Of a DNA stretch of 64,000 nucleotides, positions 18,146-28,400 are shown one piece after another. A program made the translations under genes and the position numbers. The notes under the pieces were generated by a model that saw only the letters and a program-made list of their open reading frames with translations, ran no database searches and had not been told where the DNA came from. Within the stretch, counting starts at the first letter, position 1. Each line of letters starts with the position of its first letter. Source of the DNA: Candidatus Hydrogenedens sp. (GTDB lineage Bacteria; Hydrogenedentota; Hydrogenedentia; Hydrogenedentales; JAEUWI01); contig WGMK01000030.1 of NCBI GenBank assembly GCA_016125095.1, positions 57,223-121,222 of the forward strand. Reading direction: 5' to 3'.

Positions 18146-20296
18146 ATGAAGTTTTGTTTGCAGATTTTCGTTGCAGCCGCGCTCCTGTTCGCGGCGTCTG
18201 AGGCCATGGCTGCCGAATCGCTGCAGGAACGCCTCGATCGCACGGGGCTGCTGCATTTTTCCGATTGCTTTCCGGCACCCGCGAACCTGCACGACCGGCA
18301 CCAGGAGATGGGACCCGACGCTCGTTGGGTACTGGCGGCGCCGCCGACCGTATCACTGCCCAATCTGACTGCCGATGCCGCAGGCAAGGCCTCCCTCGCG
18401 TGGGAAGGGGTACCCCAGCCGGGTCCGCATGCCACGGGCTGGTGGGTCGAGTCGCAGTTTGCGCTTTCAGCCTATCAGGTGGAGCAGCGCAAGCGGGTGC
18501 ACTACGACTACGTGGGGCGGGAGGCGCTGGAAGGCGTCCTCGAACTGCAACCCGAGGGCGCGCCCACGGGCCTCGTCGGGGTGCGATTGCGCGAGGCCTG
18601 GCCGGTGACGCAGCGACTCGAGTCGCCGGAGATTCAAGTGCCTGCGGGCGCGCGCATCCACTTCGCCATCGCATTGCAGAGCGATTGGCGCGCCGAGCGC
18701 GACTGCGGGGCCGTATTCCGTCTGCTGGCCGAGCACGATGGCGCGACCGATACGCTCTTTGAAAAGACGCTCAACGTCGCCGACGAGAACTACGATGGAC
18801 CCATGTGGCGCGATCAGACCATCGACTTGCAGGCCTTGAGCGGCAAGCAGGTACGGTTCGTGTTCGAGACGGAGAACGCCCCCGGCGCTCCCGAGCCCAG
18901 CCTCGCGTTTCCGCTGTGGGGCGCGCCGGTGCTCTTCGCTCCTGCTGCCAAGCCGGACGATTCCAAGAGCCTGATCGTTATCTCGCTCGATACCCTCCGC
19001 GCGGATCACCTGGGATGCTATGGGCACGAACGACCCACCTCGCCGCATATCGATGCCCTGGCGCAGGAGTCGGTACTGTTCGAGGAGGCGCGTGCGACGG
19101 CCTCGATGACGACGCCCTCGCATGCCTCGGTCTTCACAGGGCTCAGTCCTGTGATGCACCGTGCGGGCATCTTTTCGGAAGGCTATGTGCTCGAGCCGCG
19201 CTGGACGACCTTCGCCGCGCTGATGCATCAGGCCGGCTATGCGACCGCAGCCTTTACCGAGGGCGTCGCCCTGCGCGGCGGGCTGGGGTTCTACCAGGGG
19301 TTCGATTCCTATTCCGACGGCCCGCCGCCCGGCGAACCCCGCACGCGCATCGCCGAGGCGCGGTTCAAGCTCGCCTCCGACTGGATTGACCGACACGGCA
19401 AGAATCCGTTTGTCCTCTTCGTGCACACCTACGAGATCCATGCGCCCTACGACCCGCCGCAGGAATGGGTAGACAAATTCGTCGACCCCGGCTACGACGG
19501 CTTTCCGGTCGACATTCCCGAGCAGGCCAAGGGCGAGAAGCAGCAACGGCACGTGCATCAGCGCTACGAGGCGGGCATCGCCTACACGGACGAACAGTTC
19601 GGCCGCTTCATCGAGCATTGCCGGAAGACGGGCGTGCTCGACCGCGCGCACGTCGTCGTGTTGTCCGACCATGGCGAGGAATTCTGGGAGCACGGCGGCG
19701 TCGGTCACGCGAAGACGCTCTACCGCGAGCAACTTCACGTGCCGCTCATCATCCGGCCTGCAGGCGGGCTGGAAAGCCCCAAGCGCATCCCGACCCCGGT
19801 GCAACTGACCGATGTGTTTTCCACCGTGCTCGATCTCGCGGGCATTCCGGGTACGCGGCCGGAGACCAGCATCAGCCTTGCGCCGTTTCTCGGCGGGTCG
19901 GCTGCGGCCTATCCGCGCGAACGCTGTTACGCTTATTACAAAGGTCCGCGCGACGAGACGGCGCTGCCCGACGGCAACCCGCTCGAGTGGGACATGATGG
20001 CGGTCGAGGCGGGCGGCCGGAAGCGCTACCTGCACGGCATTACTGAACCGGGTGAACCCGAGACGGCGGCGCTTCCCGCCCAGCCGACAGAGAACGCGCT
20101 GTTTGATGTACAATCCGACCCCCGCGAACAGCATAACCTGCGCGAAGCGCATCTGGACGAGGCCGATGCCCTGGATGCCCTGCTGCTGGAATGGCTGACG
20201 CGGGAACTGGAGGCCCGCAAAGCGGCAGCCGACGCCGCCGACCGGTCCTTGGAACAATCCGATGTCGATGCGCTCCGCGCGCTCGGCTACCTGTAA
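18146..20296 (+). CDS. Secreted sulfatase-fold (alkaline phosphatase superfamily) hydrolase
   Basis: A 716-residue protein with a signal peptide ending near AMA-AES. Residues 25-265 form a beta-rich N-terminal domain without known match. The alkaline-phosphatase-superfamily domain starts LIVISLDTLRADHLGCYGHERPT (metal-binding Asp, nucleophile strand) and continues with HTYEIHAPYDPP, VVLSDHGEEFWEHGG and GHAKTLYREQLHVPLII. The active-site motif is TTPSH at 322-326 where true sulfatases have C/S-x-P-S-R. Thr322 therefore replaces the residue that becomes formylglycine, so a classic sulfatase mechanism is unlikely and a Thr nucleophile (phosphodiesterase or phospho-transfer type) is more plausible. 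It ends ALRALGYL, common in such Planctomycetes/PVC proteins. The next gene follows after 22 bp. Confidence 0.86.
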   Translation: MKFCLQIFVAAALLFAASEAMAAESLQERLDRTGLLHFSDCFPAPANLHDRHQEMGPDARWVLAAPPTVSLPNLTADAAGKASLAWEGVPQPGPHATGWWVESQFALSAYQVEQRKRVHYDYVGREALEGVLELQPEGAPTGLVGVRLREAWPVTQRLESPEIQVPAGARIHFAIALQSDWRAERDCGAVFRLLAEHDGATDTLFEKTLNVADENYDGPMWRDQTIDLQALSGKQVRFVFETENAPGAPEPSLAFPLWGAPVLFAPAAKPDDSKSLIVISLDTLRADHLGCYGHERPTSPHIDALAQESVLFEEARATASMTTPSHASVFTGLSPVMHRAGIFSEGYVLEPRWTTFAALMHQAGYATAAFTEGVALRGGLGFYQGFDSYSDGPPPGEPRTRIAEARFKLASDWIDRHGKNPFVLFVHTYEIHAPYDPPQEWVDKFVDPGYDGFPVDIPEQAKGEKQQRHVHQRYEAGIAYTDEQFGRFIEHCRKTGVLDRAHVVVLSDHGEEFWEHGGVGHAKTLYREQLHVPLIIRPAGGLESPKRIPTPVQLTDVFSTVLDLAGIPGTRPETSISLAPFLGGSAAAYPRERCYAYYKGPRDETALPDGNPLEWDMMAVEAGGRKRYLHGITEPGEPETAALPAQPTENALFDVQSDPREQHNLREAHLDEADALDALLLEWLTRELEARKAAADAADRSLEQSDVDALRALGYL

Positions 20297-20318
20297 ACTC
20301 AAGAGAAAGACTGCATCC

Positions 20319-21308
20319 ATGTTGAGTATCGAGCGCCCGGATATCCGGTTTGCCTTGGAAATGGTGGAAGCCGCCTGTCGCATCGGCAAGCGGGTTCAGG
20401 CCGAGATGAACGTCGAGGGCATCGAGAAGTCCGATCTCTCCCCGGTTACCGTGGCGGACTACGCCATTCAGGCCTACATCGGACGTCGCCTGCGCGAAGC
20501 ATTTCCCGACCTTCAGCTGGTGGGCGAAGAATCGGCCGATGCCTTGCGCGGCGACGACGCTGCCGGTACCCGGCGGTTGATTGCGCAAGCGGTGCAGCAC
20601 GAAATCGCCGACGCCAGCGAGTCGGTCATCTGCGACTGGATCGACTACGGTACGGCGGATGCCGAGGGCGCCTATTGGACCATCGACCCCATCGACGGCA
20701 CCAAGGGCTACCTGCGCGGCGACCAGTACGCGGCGGCGTTGGCGTTTATCGAGAACGGCGAGGTACGGCTGGGGGCGCTCGGCTGTCCCAACCTTGATGC
20801 CGCCTGCCGTCCCCAGCGGGGCGAAGGCGCGGTGCTGATTGCCGCCCGGGGCGAAGGGGCCTACGCGCGGCCGCTGGCCGGCGGCTCGCTGGAGCGTATC
20901 CACTGCTCGCCGCAGGCCGATAAGACCCAGGCACGCCTGTTGCGCAGTGTCGAGAAGGGACACACCAACATCAGCGAGACCGACCTCATCGCCCAGGCGC
21001 TCGGCGTCGTCGCCGACCCGGTGCCCATGGACAGCCAGGCGAAGTACGCGGTGCTCGCGGCCGGTGGCGGCGAGATGCTGCTGCGTCTCATGTCCCCCAA
21101 GATGCCGGACTACAAAGAGCGGATCTGGGATCAGGCGGCCGGCTCGATTGTGCTGGAAGAAGCGGGCGGACGCATTACCGACCTGAAGGGCAAGCCGCTG
21201 GACTTCGGCCACGGTCGTACCCTGGCGACCAATACGGGCGTCTTCGCCTCGAATGGACTGCTGCACGACGCCGGGCTCGAGGCCATCGCCCAGGTCTGTA
21301 AGCTCTAG
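20319..21308 (+). CDS. 3'(2'),5'-bisphosphate nucleotidase, HAL2 type
   Basis: A 329-residue inositol-monophosphatase-fold enzyme of the HAL2 branch, which removes the 3' phosphate from adenosine 3',5'-bisphosphate, the by-product of PAPS-dependent sulfation and sulfate reduction. Metal-binding motifs are all present: LVGEES near residue 68, WTIDPIDGTKGYLRGDQYA (the first-Asp/second-Asp site with HAL2-specific KGYLRG) and ERIWDQAAGSIVLEEAGG. ATG at 20319 is preferred; an upstream frame from 20262 lies in the previous gene. It is 22 bp downstream of the sulfatase-fold gene and probably co-transcribed, which hints at sulfate-ester or nucleotide-phosphate metabolism. Confidence 0.9.
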   Translation: MLSIERPDIRFALEMVEAACRIGKRVQAEMNVEGIEKSDLSPVTVADYAIQAYIGRRLREAFPDLQLVGEESADALRGDDAAGTRRLIAQAVQHEIADASESVICDWIDYGTADAEGAYWTIDPIDGTKGYLRGDQYAAALAFIENGEVRLGALGCPNLDAACRPQRGEGAVLIAARGEGAYARPLAGGSLERIHCSPQADKTQARLLRSVEKGHTNISETDLIAQALGVVADPVPMDSQAKYAVLAAGGGEMLLRLMSPKMPDYKERIWDQAAGSIVLEEAGGRITDLKGKPLDFGHGRTLATNTGVFASNGLLHDAGLEAIAQVCKL

Positions 21309-21313
21309 AGCCT

Positions 21314-22984
<1,671 letters not shown>

Positions 22985-23122
22985 AGTCGGGCATGGTACC
23001 GTGCCGACTTGGAACCGCACAAGCCCCGCGGCCGGTGCGGTTTGCAGCGGGAGCCGTTATAATGGAGCGAGGCTAGGGTTCCCGCTAGGGCGCTCGAGAC
23101 AGGGTGAAAGGGACGACAGGGT

Positions 23123-24226
23123 ATGCAACGCTTTGCGAAAATTCGGAGCGGCCTGTGGCCGGTAGTGTGCACGTTGGTGGTGCTGGCGTGCGCCTCGACC
23201 GCCCTGGCCCAGCCCGAGGCGGCCATCATCATCGTGTCCAGCACGGATTCCCTGCCCGGTGGCGCGCCCGAGATGGTGGTGCGCCTGGATGCCCAGGGCC
23301 CGCAGCCGGTGTCGATGGTCCTGTTCTTCGCCTACCCCGTGGCCTCGCTCGATCCCGACGATGATTACTACGAAACCGTGCTCCGCAACGGAAGCGGCAC
23401 GGTTATCCGCGATGCCGACGGCAACGCCACCACTCGCCGCGGTGCCCTGATGCCCTCGGCCGGGGTGGTGAACGCGGGCAAGGCCATCGAGGTGCAGGTG
23501 TATTCGAATGGCGTGCTGGGTGTGGCGATTACGGGCCTGAACCAGACGGCCATACCTGATGGCGAGTTGTTCCGCATGGGCTTCAAGGTCGCATCGAACG
23601 CGCCGGCCAACGCCGGATTGAACTTTCAGGGCCTGACCGCCGAGGACGGCGTGACGGTGCCGAATCCCTCGACCGGCGCCAATGAGGCCGCCTTCAGCAG
23701 CGCGGCCTATCTCGATGGCAGCATTGAGGCGTCCCTGCCGCTCTTCTTCACGCCCGGCGGCATCGACCTGAGTTGCGGATCGCGCTCCGCGGGTGCATCA
23801 GGCGTGGATGCCTCTACCGGCGATACCGACTCGGTGACGGTTACCTGGGACGCGATTGGGCCGGGCAACCGCTACCGCGTGTACCGCGCGAACAGCAACA
23901 ATCTCGCGGCGGCATTGCCACTGGGAGAGGGCTGGAGCACGGCCACGTCCTTCGTGGATTTCTCAGCAATCGCCGCCGTGCAGACGCAGACGCGCGGCTG
24001 CTTCCCGATGACCATCGACCAGGAAACCAAGCACTACTATTGGTTGCTCGCGATGGATGCCAGCGGCTGCGAAAGCGCGTATTCCGGCCCGGTTGAAGGC
24101 TTCCGCGGCGGCGCGAAATCGACGGCCACGGCGCAGGAGGCCGGCTTCGCGGGCGACTATCTGATTTTCCTGCTGGCCCTGGCGCTGTTGCCGGCGGGCT
24201 TGCGCCGCGCCCGTACTGCGCGCTAG
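23123..24226 (+). CDS. Anchored surface protein with cohesin-like and Fn3-like regions
   Basis: A 367-residue exported protein. The signal peptide covers roughly residues 1-29 (VVCTLVVLACASTALA). Residues ~30-205 resemble a cohesin-like beta-sandwich: an early PGGAPEMVVRL strand, VVNAGKAIEVQVYSNGVLGVAI, and the late GELFRMGFKVASNAPANAGLNF strand pair seen in cohesins. Residues ~225-325 look like a fibronectin type III fold (SVTVTWDAIGPGNRYRVYR...YYWLLAMDASGCES). The C-terminus is a sorting-type anchor: a hydrophobic stretch (DYLIFLLALALLPAGL) followed by RRARTAR. No catalytic motif is visible. Its role may be to hold other secreted proteins at the surface; the cohesin assignment is by eye and needs profile comparison. 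A TATAAT at 23058-23063 may serve as its -10. Confidence 0.68.
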   Translation: MQRFAKIRSGLWPVVCTLVVLACASTALAQPEAAIIIVSSTDSLPGGAPEMVVRLDAQGPQPVSMVLFFAYPVASLDPDDDYYETVLRNGSGTVIRDADGNATTRRGALMPSAGVVNAGKAIEVQVYSNGVLGVAITGLNQTAIPDGELFRMGFKVASNAPANAGLNFQGLTAEDGVTVPNPSTGANEAAFSSAAYLDGSIEASLPLFFTPGGIDLSCGSRSAGASGVDASTGDTDSVTVTWDAIGPGNRYRVYRANSNNLAAALPLGEGWSTATSFVDFSAIAAVQTQTRGCFPMTIDQETKHYYWLLAMDASGCESAYSGPVEGFRGGAKSTATAQEAGFAGDYLIFLLALALLPAGLRRARTAR

Positions 24227-24280
24227 CATCCCGCATTCAACTGGCACCCGCCCGGGCGGGCTGCCCTACGGAAGGGCGTG

Positions 24281-25114
24281 ATGTATCCCACCCTGCTGAA
24301 ATTCGGAACGTTGGCGTTCCACTCCTATGCGATCTTTCTCTCGCTGGGTTTTCTTACCGCAGTATTTCTCATTGTTCGCCAGAACTACCGCGATCCGAAT
24401 CCGGCCCCCATCACGCCGCTTGGCGGCCTGTGGGTGTTTCTCGGGGGATTCTTCGGCGCGCGCCTCTACTTCGTCATGCAATACGAGAGCATCGACCTGT
24501 GGTACAAGGCGTTTTACCTCTGGAGCGGCGGCCTCGTGTTTTACGGCGGCGCTATCGGGGGATTCCTGGGGGGGCTGATATACCTGCTCATCGTGCGTGC
24601 GCCCGTCGTGCAGGTTGCCGACCTCTCCATCTCGTTCGTGCCGCTGGCCCACGCCATCGCGCGGGTCGGCTGCTTCCTCAACGGCTGCTGCTGGGGCTCG
24701 CCCACCATCATGCCGTGGGGCGTGAAGTATCCCGCCGGCTCGATGCCGTTCAACGATCAGGTCAGTGACGGGCTTATCGCCAGCTCGGCCGCGTCGTCGC
24801 TGCCGGCACACCCGACCCAGCTCTACGAAACCGCCGGATTGCTGGTGATTTTCGTGCTGCTGCGCATGTTTCACAAGCGGCCGCATCCGCCCGGCTCGAT
24901 TCTGCTCGCGTACTTGTTCTGCTACGGAACGCACCGATTCATCGTCGAGGCGTTCCGCGGCGACAGCGGCCGGCACCTCTTCGACATGACCGTGTCGCAG
25001 TGGGTGGCCGTTGGGATGGTCGCGACTTCGGTGTTGCTGGCGCTGCTGCTGCGTGTATCGGTTTGGCGCAAATTGCCCGCCGAAGGCGGCCCTGCCGAGG
25101 CGCGCGCCGTATGA
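24281..25114 (+). CDS. lgt: Prolipoprotein diacylglyceryl transferase
   Basis: Lgt is the inner-membrane enzyme that attaches diacylglycerol to the lipobox cysteine of prolipoproteins, the first step of lipoprotein maturation. The 277-residue protein has about seven hydrophobic segments. Signature regions: GGLWVFLGGFFGARLYFV near residue 50, ARVGCFLNGCCWGSPT (the Lgt signature, in the form with GCF and GCC), HPTQLYE, and GTHRFIVEAFRGD with the catalytic-site arginines. ATG at 24281 is supported by GGAAGGG at 24270-24275; a GTG one codon upstream is possible. A lipoprotein with a clear lipobox is encoded at 61726-63039. Confidence 0.93.
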   Translation: MYPTLLKFGTLAFHSYAIFLSLGFLTAVFLIVRQNYRDPNPAPITPLGGLWVFLGGFFGARLYFVMQYESIDLWYKAFYLWSGGLVFYGGAIGGFLGGLIYLLIVRAPVVQVADLSISFVPLAHAIARVGCFLNGCCWGSPTIMPWGVKYPAGSMPFNDQVSDGLIASSAASSLPAHPTQLYETAGLLVIFVLLRMFHKRPHPPGSILLAYLFCYGTHRFIVEAFRGDSGRHLFDMTVSQWVAVGMVATSVLLALLLRVSVWRKLPAEGGPAEARAV

Positions 25115-25202
25115 TTCCGCCCGCTTTCGAGCCCCGGAATACGTGCTTGCAACGGCTTGAATCAACGCCCGGCAGCGGGTAAAATCCGGCGGCGATTAAG
25201 TG

Positions 25203-25231
25203 TTGACAACCTATTGGGCATTCATTATAAT
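25203..25231 (+). promoter_or_regulatory. Perfect sigma-70-type promoter
   Basis: TTGACA (25203-25208), exactly 17 bases, TATAAT (25226-25231): consensus at all twelve positions. It predicts a start near 25238 and a leader of about 175 bases before the ATG at 25414. A consensus promoter implies strong constitutive transcription of the large surface protein gene. Confidence 0.85.
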
Positions 25232-25237
25232 CGCGGA

Positions 25238-25413
25238 CAGCTAATAAAGGGGCAGATTCCGTTCTGCTCATGATTCGGGGAAAACAGTGAGTGGGGGCAT
25301 TTCAAACAAAGCCCCGTGATGACAAGAAATAACTGAGGAAAACGCTTCACACGGTGTGTGGGCGGTTGTACAGGTTCTTGCAAAGAACGAAACGTTATAG
25401 AGGAGAGATGAGC
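25238..25413 (+). promoter_or_regulatory. Long 5' leader of the 1322-residue surface protein
   Basis: About 175 transcribed bases without a gene, less GC-rich than the surroundings. A possible stem is GGGGC (25286-25290) with GCCCC (25311-25315). A strong AGGAG (25401-25405) precedes the start. It could stabilise the message or regulate it; no known riboswitch is recognised. Confidence 0.45.
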
Positions 25414-28400
25414 ATGGGGACCAGAAAGAAAGTCTTACTGGCGTCGCTAGTGAGCCTGGCCATGGTGCTGGCCTTTGTGCTCGGCGCATTGCCGGGCTAC
25501 GACGCCACGCGACTGGCCGCGTCGCCAGGCGACAGCATCGACATGGAAGGCGTACTGGCCGCTCTCATGAGCGACAAGGGTACGGACCCGGCCGTCGGCT
25601 CCAATGTCACCGCTGTCGTCATCAAGACGCCGGTTGACGGTGCAGGGACGTATGCGGAGCCCGAAATTCCGCTTCCGCTCACGCTTGGCGGCGTGTCCGA
25701 CAACGTGCCGGTCCGCTACGTGGCCAGCTTCCAGGGCGACAACGTGGGCGTATGGTCCACGGGTGGCGTCGCGGGTGGCGCGGGCACGTGGTTCGCGGGT
25801 GCGAACCGCGTCAGCAGCGATGCGGCCACCGGTGGTGCGCCCTACGCGCAGTCGCTTCCGCTCGGCAGCCTGGTATCCGGCGTGGCCCAGGCCCGCACGC
25901 TTTTCATTTACGGTCTCGTGAATGCTCAGCTGCAGGGCGCCAACATCGTTTACTCGTCTGCGACCGCCGACCCCTACCAGATTGGCTTCACTGAAGTCGA
26001 CGGTACCACGTCGGACACCGACGGCAACGGTTCGCCGGACGACGTGTTCAGCAATGTTGCTGACGGCGAAGTCTGGTACGCCACGGTTGATGCCAACGGC
26101 AACACCGTTTTGGTGGCCAGCCTCGGCTCGGCCAACGCCAAGGGCGGTTCGCAGGTCTTCACCAGCCCGGAGACGGGTATCGTGGTGGAAGCCCCGAGCG
26201 CAGCCGACCTGACCTCGGCCGGCCTGATCAGCAGCGGCCAGAGCGCGGCGCTGATCGTCCGCGTATCCGACGACTTCTCGACCCTGCTCGACGCGGGCGC
26301 GGTGGACGGCGACGGCGAATTCGACAACACGCCGGCTGCATGGGGTGACGCGGTGACCGCGCTGGCTCCGGTGAGCGCGCGCACGCTGGCTTCCCCGGCC
26401 ATCGACGTAAGCATTCTTGTTTCCGACGGTTCGGAAATCGATTCGCTGGGCGACAGCGGCCTCGAAGTCAACATCTCGATCGATGTGGACGACGCGACCG
26501 GCGTTTCGCTCTTCAAGTACCCGACCGAGCTCGTGCAGGTCGGCGGCCTGATTTCGCTGGGCAACACGCCTGGCCTGCAGGACTGGACCGAGGTTGAGAC
26601 CACGGCCACCGGCAACACCCTGACCGCTTCCGTCACCAGCCTGAGCGCCTTCGGTGCGTTCCAGCTGCCGGCGCTTGAAATCACGGGTGTGGATCCGTCG
26701 AGCGCCTTCAACGGCGAGCAGGACGTCGAAGTGACCCTGACCGGTATCATCCCGGCTGCTGTCGCGCTGAGCGCGGCCGAAGCGGCCGAGGCCTACCGCG
26801 TGGCCATCAACGGCGTGGACGCTGGCTTCCGCGACGTCGGCGGCGCTGCGGTGTCGGCCTACCTGGCGGGTGCCTCCAACGCGATGTACCTGTACTGGGA
26901 TGCGGCCATCACGACGAAGGCCACCCAGTCGGCGACCATCGAAGTGTTCACGATTGACGGCGGCACCGAAACGCTCGCTGATACCATCACCAACGCCATC
27001 GACATCATCGACACCTTCTCGGTAACGGTGGACGCGACGACGCTGGGCGGTGGCAACGGCGGCTCGGCCTCCGTGGTGACCGCGCCGGACTTCAACGGCG
27101 AATACGCCGACGGTTCGTCGGTGGCCATCAGCGCCTCCGCGAACACGGGCTTCGAGTTCGTGTCGTGGTCGGGCCTTGAAGGCGCCGAAGCCAACACGGC
27201 CGACACCACCATCACGGTGAGCGCGGACCGCGCCCTGACTGCAACCTTCCAGGCGATCGTCATCGGCGGCGAAACCTACACGCTGAACATCGCCAAGGCG
27301 GGTACGGGCTCCGGCACGACCACCCCGGCTACCCCGGCGGTGTTCGATGAAGGCACCGTGGTCACCATTACGGCGACCCCGGGTGTCGGCTCGACCTTCG
27401 GCGGCTGGAGCGGCTCGGCCGACATCGCCAACCCGGCGGCGTCGACCACGACCATCACCATGAACTCCGACCAGAGCATCACCGCGACCTTCACGGCCGA
27501 CGACATCTTCTCGACGCCGCTGACGGCGGGCGGTCTGGATTCGTCCGACGGTACCAACGCGGACGGCCAGGTTGAAGTCTGGTTGTTCGGTGGCGAGGTC
27601 GTGCGCATCACGGGTACGGGCCTTACCGCCGGTGCCGACCTGGTTGAAGTGCAGGTGGGTGTGAATTCGGTAGTCACGGCTGACCTGTTCAGCGTGCCGG
27701 CCGACGGCACCAGCGGTCTGTTCGTCATTCCGCGCACCAACGCCTTCGACAGCGGCGCGGCCCCTGGCCCCGACGGAACCGATGCGGCTGCGAACCTGTT
27801 CGTGACCCGCTTCAACCCGAACACCAACTCCACCGAGCGCACCCAGCTGGGCGACTCGCCGGTCATCCTCTACAAGCGTGTCGATGTCGGCACGGGCGTG
27901 ACGACGACCGCCTTCGAGTACACCGACCCGGGTGCGGGCGGCGAGTTCGAAGTCGACGCCACTGTGGGCGACGGCACGGCCGATCCGGCCATCCTGTCGC
28001 TGCCGCGTCTGGACCTTGAAGAAGCCGGCCTTGCCGAAGTCTTCGGTCTGGTGCGTATCGCCAACGAAACCGCCAAGGGTAACACCGGCGAAATCGAGCC
28101 TGGTCCTGTGGGCACGGGCGACATCGGCAACGTGCTGGGCAGCGTCTTCGCGAGCCAGTTCTCCAATGCCGGCCTGACGGGCGCGGATACCGAAGTCGGT
28201 GCTGCGTACGACTTGGCCTACTACCTGTATGGCACGCCGCTTGACACGGCCAAGGCCAACACGGGTGAAGTCGGTGCGCCGGCCTTCACGCCCTCGAACG
28301 GCGTGGCCTCCTTCGGCCGCGGCGGTGCGTTGGCTGGCGGCGCTCCGGGTGCCCCGAACCCGAACGGTACGCCGTCGGAGAACGCTGGTAGCCCGGCGAC

